A stretch of DNA of 24,885 bases, from contig JAAEPW010000720.1 in NCBI GenBank assembly GCA_024232355.1, positions 1 through 24,885 on the forward strand. The letters run 5' to 3'. The position numbers and the translations under genes are program-made. Under the pieces are notes generated by a model. The model worked only from the letters and a program-made list of their open reading frames with translations. It was not told where the DNA came from and did no database searches. The first letter of the stretch is position 1. Every line of letters begins with the position of its first letter. Origin of the DNA: Chloroflexota bacterium (GTDB taxonomy: Bacteria > Chloroflexota > Anaerolineae > B4-G1). Below, piece by piece: positions 1 to 8,226 of this stretch.

Positions 1-1
1 G

Positions 2-127
2 GGTGAAAACGTGCTCATACTTGAAAAGTTGGCAGCGAAGGACATTCTGGTCGCTCCAAGATGGTTTTTTTGCATCGACGAGACGATGTTTGACAGATTT
101 CAAGCCCAAACCGGTACGACTTTATGA
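2..127 (+). CDS. C-terminal fragment of an unidentified protein (partial)
   Basis: An open frame enters from the left window edge and runs 41 codons to a TGA at 125-127. The visible peptide starts GENVLILEKLAAKD and ends FQAQTGTTL. Its composition is protein-like, and it converges on the minus-strand hydrolase gene, which is a normal arrangement for a true gene end. I do not recognise the family. It could also be a chance open frame, because only 126 bases are visible. Confidence 0.4.
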   Translation, partial: GENVLILEKLAAKDILVAPRWFFCIDETMFDRFQAQTGTTL

Positions 128-128
128 G

Positions 129-155
129 ACTCGACAATAGCTAGCGAGTTTTATT
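129..155 (+). terminator. Weak candidate terminator hairpin between convergent genes
   Basis: ACTCG at 129-133 can pair with CGAGT at 145-149, and the sequence continues TTTATT. It sits directly after the stop of the partial plus-strand frame and touches the stop of the convergent hydrolase gene. The stem has only five base pairs with an 11-nt loop, so this is a weak call. Confidence 0.25.
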
Positions 156-1509
156 CCTGCGATGCTCGTTGGGATGCCCTCTGAAGTTGCCACTGGATGA
201 AGCGCATCCGTTGGTTCATCGACACGGCAATGTTCCACAGCAATCGGGTAGCCAGCACGGCATCATCCTCACATAGGGCTAGTAGGCGTTCCCGGGTTAA
301 CGCTAGTACTGTAGCCCCCTCTGGCCCGGCGATCAGATCAGCACTACGCTTTCCTTGATCCAGCATAGCTTGTTCGCCCAGCATCTGGCCGGGCCGGTAG
401 GTTGCCACGCGGCGAGCGCTCATCCCTTCATATCCAGGTTGATCTTGTTCTACCCAGACTTCTACGGTGCCTACTTGCACGATGTACAGTTCGTTGCCGA
501 CGTCATCTGTACTGGCGACGTTGCTGCCCGATGAATAGATACGCTGGCGAAATTGGGCCGCCAGGCGGGTGCGTTGTGCCACATTGAGATCATTGCCAAT
601 GTTCGAATGAGCCAGGAACTGGGCTACTTCTTTGATCAGCACAAATTCCTCTTCGTCTACGGGCCTGTGAAGCGAATCGCTAAACAGGGGCAGCCCAAGA
701 AATGAAGCGATCTGGCGACGGACGGTGTCGGGCGTCTCGAAATGAGGCCAGTGACCGGCCTTGGGGATGATACGCAGGTCAGCGGTGGGCCATTCGTCGG
801 CTATTACACCTGCGTCTCGCAAGGGGACTGTGTTATCCTCGGCTCCCCACATTACGAGGGATGGTACCTCGATTTTGCCCAGCTTGCCCCGTAGGTCGTT
901 TTCGCGCATGGCAAAGAAACACTCGGCGCGCACTTTGCCCTGGCCCGGTCGGCGGACATCAGCTTGCAGGCGTACGTGTTCTTCTTTGTCGATCCCGCTG
1001 CGCTCGGCGTAGGACACCGGGCGCATAATGCGGTCGGTGAGGCCCACGATGGCCCGTTCGAATGAGGATACGAGCAGGCTGCCCAGGCCAAAGCGTTCCA
1101 TCATTGTGATCGGTGAGACGAGGAGATTGACGCTCTGCGACAAACGGCCGCTGATGGTCGGGTCAATCAAGACCATGCGGTCAACCAACTCTGGGTAACG
1201 CAAGGCCATCGTCAAGCTGGTCATACCTCCCATCGAGTGCCCCACGAGCACGACCGGCCCGTCGGTTACTCGCTCGATGAAATCGGCCAAAATATCTGTA
1301 TAGGCGGGGATAGTCACTCGTTCGGGTAGGGGAGGGGATGCGCCGTAACCGGGTAGATCGATGGCAACAGCCCGAAAGCGTTGGCTCAACAAGCCGATCA
1401 AGGGTGACATGGCGTACCATGAGCTTGACCAGCCGTGGATCAACAGTGCTACTTGGCGATTGGGATGTCCTTCTTCGACGGCGTGGATTTGTTGATCGTT
1501 GTATTGCAT
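151..1509 (-). CDS. Alpha/beta hydrolase fused to a cyclic-nucleotide-binding domain
   Basis: The 452-aa protein has two parts. Residues 1 to about 275 are an alpha/beta hydrolase fold: the oxyanion HG is at 25-26, the nucleophile elbow GHSMGG has Ser92, the acid is probably Asp225 in WGAEDN, and His253 lies in AGHWPHFE. Residues about 295-440 match a cNMP-binding (CAP_ED) domain, with a phosphate-binding-cassette-like run GEQAML followed by KRSAD (Arg388, Ser389). Bare hydrolases of this class are about 270 aa, so the tail is a true added domain. No DNA-binding helix-turn-helix follows. The likely role is a cytosolic esterase or lipase-like enzyme controlled by cAMP or a related nucleotide; the substrate is unknown. 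The start has a GAGGGAG ribosome site eight bases upstream. The gene is separated by 99 bases from the USP remnant upstream and has its own candidate promoter. Confidence 0.94.
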   Translation of the reverse strand: MQYNDQQIHAVEEGHPNRQVALLIHGWSSSWYAMSPLIGLLSQRFRAVAIDLPGYGASPPLPERVTIPAYTDILADFIERVTDGPVVLVGHSMGGMTSLTMALRYPELVDRMVLIDPTISGRLSQSVNLLVSPITMMERFGLGSLLVSSFERAIVGLTDRIMRPVSYAERSGIDKEEHVRLQADVRRPGQGKVRAECFFAMRENDLRGKLGKIEVPSLVMWGAEDNTVPLRDAGVIADEWPTADLRIIPKAGHWPHFETPDTVRRQIASFLGLPLFSDSLHRPVDEEEFVLIKEVAQFLAHSNIGNDLNVAQRTRLAAQFRQRIYSSGSNVASTDDVGNELYIVQVGTVEVWVEQDQPGYEGMSARRVATYRPGQMLGEQAMLDQGKRSADLIAGPEGATVLALTRERLLALCEDDAVLATRLLWNIAVSMNQRMRFIQWQLQRASQRASQE

Positions 1510-1545
1510 CGCACGTTCTCCCTCTATTCTGTGATTACACTGCTG

Positions 1546-1573
1546 ATTTTAGCATAAAATGTACCATTTATAA
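1546..1573 (-). promoter_or_regulatory. Candidate promoter for the hydrolase-CNB gene
   Basis: On the minus strand, TTATAA (1573-1568), a 16-base spacer and TAAAAT (1551-1546) precede the hydrolase gene. The -10 is preceded by TGC, making an extended -10 (TGCTAAAAT). The same nine bases occur upstream of the APC-USP permease gene. The surrounding hundred bases are AT-rich and hold no gene. Confidence 0.38.
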
Positions 1574-1608
1574 GTTACAATTTTGTTACAGATAGAATGG
1601 GTTCGGTG

Positions 1609-1921
1609 TCACTTTTTTGAGTCATGTTTCTTGATCAGCCTTCGCAGCCGGGAGACGGGCGCTGGTTCGTACTTGCGGACCATGAGCACTGAGCAATCTG
1701 TTCCCTCTGCTACTTGGTCGGGGATAGAACCGAAAAAGCAGGTTCCTGAGGAACCATTCTTCCAAAGCTCCAATGGTGATCAGATCATAGTCTGCTTTAT
1801 CTGCTCTCTGTGTGACCTCGGCCATAATGCCCTCGACGATAGCATCGTTGCGCTTTAGGCTAAAGGTTATTTCCTCCGGAATTTCTCCTAGCAGGGTGCG
1901 AACCAGTTGTTTCTTTTTCAT
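1609..1921 (-). pseudogene. Remnant of a universal stress protein (USP) domain, frameshifted
   Basis: The ATG lies three bases after the TAA of the upstream permease gene. The first ~65 codons read as the C-terminal half of a USP domain (AIVEGIMAEV, then YDLITIGALEEW). The frame then drifts into nonsense. Removing one T from the five-T run (AAAAA on the plus strand near 1735) restores FGSIPDQVAEGTDCSVLMVRK and runs to a TGA at 1611-1609. The restored tail closely matches the C-terminus of the neighbouring permease (YDLLVIGA..EW, IPDAIADRAPCSVLMVRRYEP). I infer that this is the tail of a tandem permease-USP paralogue whose front was deleted. A sequencing error in the T run is the main alternative explanation for the frameshift. 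Confidence 0.75.
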
Positions 1922-1924
1922 TTT

Positions 1925-4192
1925 TTACCATCCCCTAACACTGCGGACGACCCGGCGGATCGTAGAGATACTGCTCGGCTCGTAGCGACGTACCATCAGG
2001 ACCGAGCATGGGGCCCGGTCGGCGATGGCGTCGGGGATAGCGCCGACGAGCAGGCTTTTGACTGCCCATTCGTTGGAAGCGCCAATGACCAGTAGATCGT
2101 ACTCGCCATTTTGTGCTTCTTCGATGATGCCGTCGACAACCGCTTCGCGCACCAGAATCCGCGTTTGTACCCGGGCGTCTGGGCCGTCGAGCACTTCGTC
2201 CGCCAGATTGCGCAGCCCGCGCATCTCGGCTTCCATGTCTAGATCGTCGGCTGGGCGGGCGATGCGGAGAATAGTCAGTTCGGCATCGTCGCCGCGCGCG
2301 ATCTCGGCGGCCAGCCGCAGTCCGAGGCGGGCGTGAGGACCGCCTCCTGCTGGCACGAGCACCCGGCGTATATCTTTGAGTCGCCGCTCGCGAAGGACTG
2401 CAACGTCACGCTGAGCCTCTTGCAATACGGTCTTGCTGGGACTGCCATAGATGCGACCGGCTGAGAGCGGTCCACGCCAGCTCAGAAGAATCAATCCCAC
2501 CGTTGGACGTGTTGCGGTAACGGCCAAGACACCTGTCGCTATGGCGTGGGCGGCCCGGCGTAGGGGCCGCACGGGTATACCCATCGCCGCGCCCTGTTGG
2601 ATGACTTGGGCCAGCGGCGAATCGCCTTGAGTGATAATGCCCTCTTCGGCCAGGTGTGCCTCGACCGACTCTAGTGGCGTCTGGTCGGGCGCGACGACTA
2701 CTTCTAGCGCGACGACGACGCGGCGATCATCAGCCTGCGACAGGGCGTCTGCCAGGTCCAGGAGAGGTTCTGTCTTGGCAGCAGGCAAGAGGGGTATGAG
2801 AATTTCGTGCCCATCGGTCCGTTTCACTGCCTCGGCAGCCTCGATCACGCTTTCGAGGGGTCTCTCTCGTTCCCAGAGTGGGCCAATTTCCCCGGCAACT
2901 GTGGATTGGCGCCGCACCCAGACAACGTACCACACCAGGCTGGCGGTTATCAGTCCTAACCCGGCCGTGCGCGATTCGGGGGCCATGGTAACGATAACAG
3001 AGAGGCAAAGCAAGCCCGCCACCACCGGCAACACGGGATAGAGTGGGGCGCGGAAGGAAGGCTTGTACCAACGCGGGCGAGAACTGCGCATCACCACCAC
3101 CGAAAGACAAAGTAATGCGTACGAGACCATAAAGAGCGCGCTAGAGATCTCTGCCAATGTCTCAGCCTGACCGGTAAGTGATAAAAGTGTCGCTATGGTT
3201 CCGGTGACTAGGATGGCGCGCGCGGGCGTGTTGTGCTCGGGGTGGATGTAGCTGAACCAGCCCGGCAGCACGCGATCTCGTCCCATACCATAGCTGATGC
3301 GCGACGAGGCCAAGATAGCCGCATTGGCCGAAGATAGTGTAGCCAACAGGGCGGCAGCCAACATCATTGCTGTGCCGGCCGGTCCGGCGATTTTCCCGGC
3401 GACCTCTACCAGGGGGGCCTCCAGTTGGCCGATCTCAGAGTAGGAAAAGACGCCCGTCATCACGAACAGGATCAAGGCATAGATGGCAGTGGCAATGATC
3501 ACTGATCCGACAATTGCCAATGGTAGGTTGCGTTCGGGATGCTTGATCTCTTCGGCCACGGTGGAGATTTTCTCAAAGCCGGTAAAAGAGACAATGATGA
3601 GACCAATGATGCCGACCACCGCGCTCCAACCTTGAGGGGCAAAAGGTTGGTATAGCTCGGTCTCTACGCTGGGCATACCGACGCCGATGAACAGGATCAA
3701 GATGATGAGCAGGACCACGACCACCACGTTTTGGATGCTGCCAGTGACTTTGGCTCCACGATAGTTTAGGCCCGTGAACAAAAGCCCGGCTAACAAAGAG
3801 CCGACCCAGGGTGGGAGAGGAATGATCAGGTGCAGATATTCGCCACAGGCGAGTAGATAAAAGCCCGTGGCAAACGTCAGACCCAACCAGTTGCCTGGCC
3901 CCACGATGGCTCCGGCCAAGGGGCCTAACGCCTGGGTGATAAACGTATAACTGCCACCGGCTCGGGGCATCCCGGTCGCCAGCTCCGAGACGACCAGTGC
4001 GATGAGAAGGCAGAGCGTACCCGCGAACACGTACGATATGGCAGAGGCCGGGCCAGCCCGTTCGGCGGCGATGGACGCGAGCACGAAAATGCCCGCGCCG
4101 ATCATTGTGCCCAACCCGATGGCGATTCCTTCCTTTAGGCCCAGTTCGCGAACTAGCCCGTGTGCTTTGTCGGATGATTTGTCTTGCGGCAT
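1925..4192 (-). CDS. APC-superfamily amino-acid permease with two C-terminal USP domains
   Basis: The 755-aa protein begins with the APC signature GLGTMIGAGIFVL around residues 26-38 and carries about twelve hydrophobic segments up to about residue 430. The motifs GFEKISTVAEEIKHPERNLP and SSANAAILASSRISYGMGRD are typical of APC amino-acid transporters. The remainder is cytoplasmic. A first, diverged USP-like domain covers about 455-595. A second, cleaner one covers about 605-735, with LVPAGGGPHARLGL, YDLLVIGA and a final APCSVLMVRRYE. USP domains usually bind ATP or another adenylate and may gate or tune transport. The substrate cannot be told from sequence. The ribosome site AAAGGAA precedes the ATG. 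Downstream lies a USP fragment related to this tail, and upstream is another USP-fused membrane protein. Confidence 0.95.
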   Translation of the reverse strand: MPQDKSSDKAHGLVRELGLKEGIAIGLGTMIGAGIFVLASIAAERAGPASAISYVFAGTLCLLIALVVSELATGMPRAGGSYTFITQALGPLAGAIVGPGNWLGLTFATGFYLLACGEYLHLIIPLPPWVGSLLAGLLFTGLNYRGAKVTGSIQNVVVVVLLIILILFIGVGMPSVETELYQPFAPQGWSAVVGIIGLIIVSFTGFEKISTVAEEIKHPERNLPLAIVGSVIIATAIYALILFVMTGVFSYSEIGQLEAPLVEVAGKIAGPAGTAMMLAAALLATLSSANAAILASSRISYGMGRDRVLPGWFSYIHPEHNTPARAILVTGTIATLLSLTGQAETLAEISSALFMVSYALLCLSVVVMRSSRPRWYKPSFRAPLYPVLPVVAGLLCLSVIVTMAPESRTAGLGLITASLVWYVVWVRRQSTVAGEIGPLWERERPLESVIEAAEAVKRTDGHEILIPLLPAAKTEPLLDLADALSQADDRRVVVALEVVVAPDQTPLESVEAHLAEEGIITQGDSPLAQVIQQGAAMGIPVRPLRRAAHAIATGVLAVTATRPTVGLILLSWRGPLSAGRIYGSPSKTVLQEAQRDVAVLRERRLKDIRRVLVPAGGGPHARLGLRLAAEIARGDDAELTILRIARPADDLDMEAEMRGLRNLADEVLDGPDARVQTRILVREAVVDGIIEEAQNGEYDLLVIGASNEWAVKSLLVGAIPDAIADRAPCSVLMVRRYEPSSISTIRRVVRSVRGW

Positions 4193-4214
4193 TATTGTTC
4201 CTTTCTTTTAAGAT

Positions 4215-4241
4215 GTGATTTGCACCGAGGATGCAAAGCAC
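4215..4241. promoter_or_regulatory. Inverted repeat at the predicted start of the permease transcript
   Basis: GTGATTTGCA at 4215-4224 pairs with TGCAAAGCAC at 4232-4241, ten base pairs with one mismatch and a 7-base spacer. It begins right after the predicted -10 of the permease promoter and spans the expected transcription start. That position fits an operator better than an attenuator. No regulator gene is adjacent. Confidence 0.35.
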
Positions 4242-4269
4242 ATTTTAGCACATCCTCACGTGTCTGCAA
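4242..4269 (-). promoter_or_regulatory. Candidate promoter for the APC-USP permease
   Basis: On the minus strand, TTGCAG (4269-4264), a 16-base spacer and TAAAAT (4247-4242) precede the permease gene. TGC directly before the -10 gives an extended -10 element, TGCTAAAAT, identical to the one upstream of the hydrolase gene. The 88-base gap between the permease and the upstream DUF389 gene contains this promoter and an inverted repeat, so the permease is probably transcribed separately from the operon. Confidence 0.45.
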
Positions 4270-4280
4270 CAAATCCCTAA

Positions 4281-6512
4281 TCAATTTACTTGTTCGATTT
4301 TCAATCTCGTTGGGGTTGTGAGGTAATCGGCCATTACCCAGCCTTCCAATTGATCTGTGGCTGAGAATATCCGGTACCATATCTTTTCATTCAATGTTAT
4401 GGGACCGTCTGTTACGACGACTGCTGTGCCCTCTTGCAGACGACCTACCACAAGGCCGTTTGGCGAGTACCGTACCCGCAGTCCTGTTCTATCGACTCCT
4501 GCCACCATGAGTGCCCAGGGGGTGGGAGTGGGAGTGGGGGTGATGGTTGGAGTGGGAGTGGGGGTGGGGGTAGAGGTCGGTGTGAGCGTGGGAGTGGGAG
4601 TGGGGGTCGGTGTTGGTGTTTCGGTTGGAGTAGGTGTGGGCGTGGCTGTGGGAATTCCGGTTGGGGTGGGGGTGGGTGGGACGTAGGCTTGCAGCCGTGT
4701 GGTCGGCACGATACTCAACGAAAGTGCCACCGGACGGTTCAGGTGTTGGGCTACGCCTTCTTGGAGGGTGCGCGCGTCTTGGTGGGCCATTGTGCGCGGT
4801 ACTCGAACGGTAACGTCGAGATACAGGGTGCCATTAGTGCTCTCGCTCGTGGTTTCCCAGTACACTAACTCGGCCCCGGCCATTTGCACCAATTCTGCAT
4901 GCAAGGCCGACTCGATCTCTTGCTGAAGACGTAGTTCCCGCAGCGATTGGTTGGTCAGTATACCCAGGGGAATGGTCACCAATAGGAGAAGAACGGTGGC
5001 GCTTTGGATGCCCCGCCGCAGGATCATTGCCCGACTGGGGTGTCCTGGCTCGGGGCGGAACCCCAACAGGAAGAACGTGATGCCGCCGATGGCCACGATC
5101 GAGACCATATTTGCCAGGAAAAGCAGCAACGCTCCTCCAGAAATCCACCACCGTTGCAGCGCCAGCCCGACGCCCACTGTGGCCAGCGGCGGGGTCAGCG
5201 CGGCGGCGACGGCTACCCCGGCCAACGCGGCGGAAACGTCTGGGCGGCTGATGGCGTATGCGGCTGCTGCACCGGCTGCCAGTGCGACTCCCAGGTCGAG
5301 CAGGGTGGGGCTGGCGTGGTTTAGAATTTCATCAGTGATCGAGGCTCCTGGCATCACCAGCCCAACCACGAATCCGGTCAGGACGGCCAACAATATGCCC
5401 CGTAGGGTCGTGCTCAATGCGCGCCACAAAAAACGTAGATCTCCCTTGACGATGCTCAACCCCATCCCCAGGATGGCGGACATCAGTGGCGCGACCAACA
5501 TCGCTCCAATGATGACGGCGGGACTGTCGAGCAGCAGCCCGAATGACGCAAGTGCTGAGGCTAATGTGATCAATACGAAAAAGTCGGTGCTGGGTCGTGA
5601 GCCACGCTGCACGATTCGATAGACCTTGGCTTGTTCCTGCAGGGTGAGGTTGGGCATCAACCCAAAGACGCGCAGCCACATACGATGCACCAGCGTGCGC
5701 ACAGACGTGAGGCGACGGCGCACTATTATCGTGGGGATGAGGGAATTGGCCATGATCGTCCGGGAAACGTCGCCGAATAGGAACCGGTCCACCAAATTCT
5801 CTCGACCTGCTCCCAGGATCAGTAGATCGTATCCCTGCGCGACCTCGTTCAGGATGCCCTCCACGGGGCTTGTGGCCTGGACGATGCGGATTTGGACGTG
5901 CTCCGGATCGCCCAAGTTTTCTACCAGGGTGTCGAGACGGCCCCGTCCGACCAGCTCTTCGGTTGGGCCGAGCTGCTCCGCTGCGACGTAGAGCACGGTG
6001 AGCGTGGCCTCGGGCGCGAGAGCCCGGGCGATATCAAGGCCGTGCGGCGCGTTGGGGCCGCCTGCCATAGGAATGAGGATGCGCCGCACGTTGTCTAGGT
6101 GTTCGCCGCGCAGGACGATCACGTCACAGGGCGCGCCCTGGATCACGGGGTCGAGGGTCCGGCTCAACAGGTAGCGTCCTCGGTCTAGTTGACCGCTCCA
6201 GCCCAGGATCAGTGTATCGGCTTCGAATTGCCGGATCTGTTGTAGGATGACGGTTTCAATGTTTTTGCCAGATCGAACCACAATGTCGACAGGGACATTG
6301 TGACAAATGTTTTCAGGGAGAGGTAGTTTGAGCCAAGAGGGTGGCGTTCCGCTACGTGTCACGGTGAGCAGGCACACTTGGCCGCCCTGGGCGCGGGCTA
6401 TAGCGCAGGCCAGACGTAGCAGGGGATGCAAATTGTGTTCATCGTTTACGGCCACTAGAACCCGGTACGGGGTTTCTTTGGGGGTGGTGGTGTGATTGGG
6501 TTGGATGGTCAT
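4281..6512 (-). CDS. USP-USP-DUF389 membrane protein with Pro-Thr linker and C-terminal SH3 domain
   Basis: This 743-aa protein strings together five modules. They are USP domain 1 (about 15-138), USP domain 2 (about 142-268, with [17 protein letters not shown] and [21 protein letters not shown]), a DUF389 multi-pass membrane region (about 300-490, with [21 protein letters not shown] and [14 protein letters not shown]), a further membrane segment near 505-522 leading to a region of about 75 residues, a Pro-Thr repeat linker (about 612-665), and a bacterial SH3 domain (about 669-733, [23 protein letters not shown]). I infer that the USP part is cytosolic and the SH3 part outside, binding the cell wall or a glycan. 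The start is the ATG at 6512, which overlaps the preceding stop as ATGA. The open frame continues upstream, but that extension only shadows the preceding gene. DUF389 function is not established. Confidence 0.95.
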   Translation of the reverse strand: MTIQPNHTTTPKETPYRVLVAVNDEHNLHPLLRLACAIARAQGGQVCLLTVTRSGTPPSWLKLPLPENICHNVPVDIVVRSGKNIETVILQQIRQFEADTLILGWSGQLDRGRYLLSRTLDPVIQGAPCDVIVLRGEHLDNVRRILIPMAGGPNAPHGLDIARALAPEATLTVLYVAAEQLGPTEELVGRGRLDTLVENLGDPEHVQIRIVQATSPVEGILNEVAQGYDLLILGAGRENLVDRFLFGDVSRTIMANSLIPTIIVRRRLTSVRTLVHRMWLRVFGLMPNLTLQEQAKVYRIVQRGSRPSTDFFVLITLASALASFGLLLDSPAVIIGAMLVAPLMSAILGMGLSIVKGDLRFLWRALSTTLRGILLAVLTGFVVGLVMPGASITDEILNHASPTLLDLGVALAAGAAAAYAISRPDVSAALAGVAVAAALTPPLATVGVGLALQRWWISGGALLLFLANMVSIVAIGGITFFLLGFRPEPGHPSRAMILRRGIQSATVLLLLVTIPLGILTNQSLRELRLQQEIESALHAELVQMAGAELVYWETTSESTNGTLYLDVTVRVPRTMAHQDARTLQEGVAQHLNRPVALSLSIVPTTRLQAYVPPTPTPTGIPTATPTPTPTETPTPTPTPTPTLTPTSTPTPTPTPTITPTPTPTPWALMVAGVDRTGLRVRYSPNGLVVGRLQEGTAVVVTDGPITLNEKIWYRIFSATDQLEGWVMADYLTTPTRLKIEQVN
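4515..4680. repeat. Degenerate GGNGTG minisatellite coding the Pro-Thr linker
   Basis: About 165 bases on the plus strand are built of GGGAGTG, GGGGGTG, GGTGTG and similar six-base units. On the minus strand they encode PT dipeptides with occasional L, S, I, E, A and G. The plus strand carries many runs of three to five G and could form G-quadruplexes. All changes keep the reading frame, so the tract is under coding constraint. It is likely to vary in length between strains. Confidence 0.8.
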
Positions 6513-7135
6513 GATCGTAATCCCATCAGCAGGTCGATGGTCACACCTGCCAACAACCCCGTGAACAGGCCGACCCACATTCCCACAAACGCGCCGAACA
6601 GTGTGCCTTGAGACAGGACGGCACCAATTATCAGACCCACCAATGGCCCGTTCATCGTGTATAGGGAGATAGCGTGCATACGTCGTGTACGTTTGCGTCC
6701 TATCCACAGTGAAGCGCCGTTAGTGTGTCCGAATATTCCTCCAATCCACGTGCCCATACCTGCTCCAAAGATCACACCTTGAAGCGCGCCAAGTAGTATG
6801 CCTCCCCGCGCCAGGAGTAGTGCACCGACCCCGATCCCGACTCCTGCGCCGACCAGCGCGCCTATGATCGTGCGTTTGTGCTGGCTGCTAGGATTTTCGG
6901 GCCATAGGGATGCGATCCAGTTGTAAACTGTCCCGACAGCCATTCCTATTAACGCGCTATTGATCGCCGCTACGACAGACCCGCTCAGCGCCCCAACCCA
7001 TGGGCCATGCCGTGCTCCATAAATCAACCCGACGCTCGCACCATACGCTGCACCACTAAGCGTGCCGAGTAGCAATCCATTTACGGCACTAGCCATCAAG
7101 TTTGAATGGTCACCGTTGCGGATCAAGAGTTTCAT
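6509..7135 (-). CDS. Small glycine-zipper multi-pass membrane protein
   Basis: The 208-aa product is made almost wholly of hydrophobic segments with small residues at regular spacing, for example [52 protein letters not shown] and [17 protein letters not shown]. This pattern is typical of glycine-zipper helices that pack tightly or form oligomers. A basic loop (GRKRTRRMH) sits near residue 155. I chose the ATG at 7135 because it overlaps the previous stop as ATGA; an in-frame ATG at 7150 lies inside the upstream gene. The stop overlaps the next start, again as ATGA, so this gene is probably translationally coupled on both sides. I do not recognise a named family. Confidence 0.85.
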   Translation of the reverse strand: MKLLIRNGDHSNLMASAVNGLLLGTLSGAAYGASVGLIYGARHGPWVGALSGSVVAAINSALIGMAVGTVYNWIASLWPENPSSQHKRTIIGALVGAGVGIGVGALLLARGGILLGALQGVIFGAGMGTWIGGIFGHTNGASLWIGRKRTRRMHAISLYTMNGPLVGLIIGAVLSQGTLFGAFVGMWVGLFTGLLAGVTIDLLMGLRS

Positions 7136-8217
7136 GTTCTGGCCCGCCATACCTCGACACCATGATCCAATGTGAAATCGACATGGATCTGCAAGCCGAC
7201 CAGGGGTTGGACAATGCCGCTTTCGTCCGCGTGCAACCCTAACGTCTGCGCCAACGGGTGGTTTTGCAGTGTATGGAGGGTCAAATAGTATGTGTTGTTC
7301 AATAATTCACCGCTGTGAAAATGTTGTACGTGCATAGGTGCCTCGACGATGGCTTGATAGCACGCCCGGCGCGTGTCTGCGACATCGCGAAATTGTTTGA
7401 GGAACACGGTAGATATTTCCATACGGTCCGGGGGGATCAATCGTTCCAACGCGGCTCTATCAACTGGAGAATCCAACTTGCTAAAGAGATGAATGATCTC
7501 GGCACGTGCTGCGTCCCAGTTCCCCCAGGTGATGGCTGAGCCAGTAGCTGTACTTTTGTCCCTGCGACGCAATTCGGCCAAGCGTTGTATTCTGCCCTCT
7601 GCCTCTGGTCCAGATCGTGCAAAGCCCCAGACATCAACGGCGAACTCTGGGTTCTGCACGTCAAAGGGTTTGTCGAACTGGGCCAGCATTTTTGGGAAAC
7701 CGTACACTTGACGGCCTGTGGCGATGGCGGCAGGGTTATCGACATAGAGGTACGGCAGGAACCACCCCGTGTAATCGGGAATTTCGAGTCCTCCGGCCTG
7801 CGCGCGAGCGGCAATTGGTACCCAAAAACTCAGCTCTGTTTCGCACATCCACCCTAGTTCTCGGTCGCGTTCGTCCAGCGATGAGATTTTCATGTCGGCG
7901 ATCAGCATTACCACGTAGGGCATCAGGGGCGCGTAATTCAGTTGCCCGCCGGTGGGATTGTTTAGATAACGGTCGCACATTTGCTGCAACGGTCGGATAT
8001 CGGCGGGCAGGAGGAATGCGGCGATTTGTGCATTGCGCTGCAAGTAGGGGCCACGCAATACAGGCCAACCTTGCCCAGCACCATCATCCACATACAATGG
8101 GAGTTTTGTGTCGTCATCTTGCGAGCCGGCGCGTGGTGTGCAACCCGCCGCAACCGCGCCTAATGCGCTCCCCCCTGCGACGTGAAGAAAGCGCCTGCGG
8201 GAAAGTTTGTCATCCAT
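7132..8217 (-). CDS. Tat-exported lipoprotein with acetoacetate-decarboxylase-like domain
   Basis: The 361-aa protein starts with a twin-arginine signal (SRRRFLHVAGGSALGAVAAG) ending in a lipobox with Cys26, so it should be folded in the cytosol, exported by Tat and lipid-anchored. The mature part has features of the acetoacetate decarboxylase superfamily: PYVVMLIADMKI, then GWFLPYLYVDNPAAIATGR followed by QVYGFPKMLAQFD. The lysine in GFPK may correspond to the Schiff-base lysine of the classical enzyme. The next residue is Met, where the classical enzyme has a second Lys that lowers its pKa, so decarboxylase activity is doubtful. It starts nine bases after the zinc-finger gene and overlaps the glycine-zipper gene by four bases. 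Its substrate is unknown. Confidence 0.82.
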   Translation of the reverse strand: MDDKLSRRRFLHVAGGSALGAVAAGCTPRAGSQDDDTKLPLYVDDGAGQGWPVLRGPYLQRNAQIAAFLLPADIRPLQQMCDRYLNNPTGGQLNYAPLMPYVVMLIADMKISSLDERDRELGWMCETELSFWVPIAARAQAGGLEIPDYTGWFLPYLYVDNPAAIATGRQVYGFPKMLAQFDKPFDVQNPEFAVDVWGFARSGPEAEGRIQRLAELRRRDKSTATGSAITWGNWDAARAEIIHLFSKLDSPVDRAALERLIPPDRMEISTVFLKQFRDVADTRRACYQAIVEAPMHVQHFHSGELLNNTYYLTLHTLQNHPLAQTLGLHADESGIVQPLVGLQIHVDFTLDHGVEVWRART

Positions 8218-8226
8218 CAGGAATTC

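Noticed and set aside
3573..4241. Minus-strand frame of 222 codons overlapping the permease start
   Set aside because: It is Arg-rich, without hydrophobic segments or motifs, and is a frame shadow of the APC permease.
6513..6707. N-terminal extension of the USP-DUF389 protein by 65 codons
   Set aside because: It lies wholly inside the glycine-zipper gene in another frame, has no domain signature, and the ATGA overlap gives a better start at 6512.
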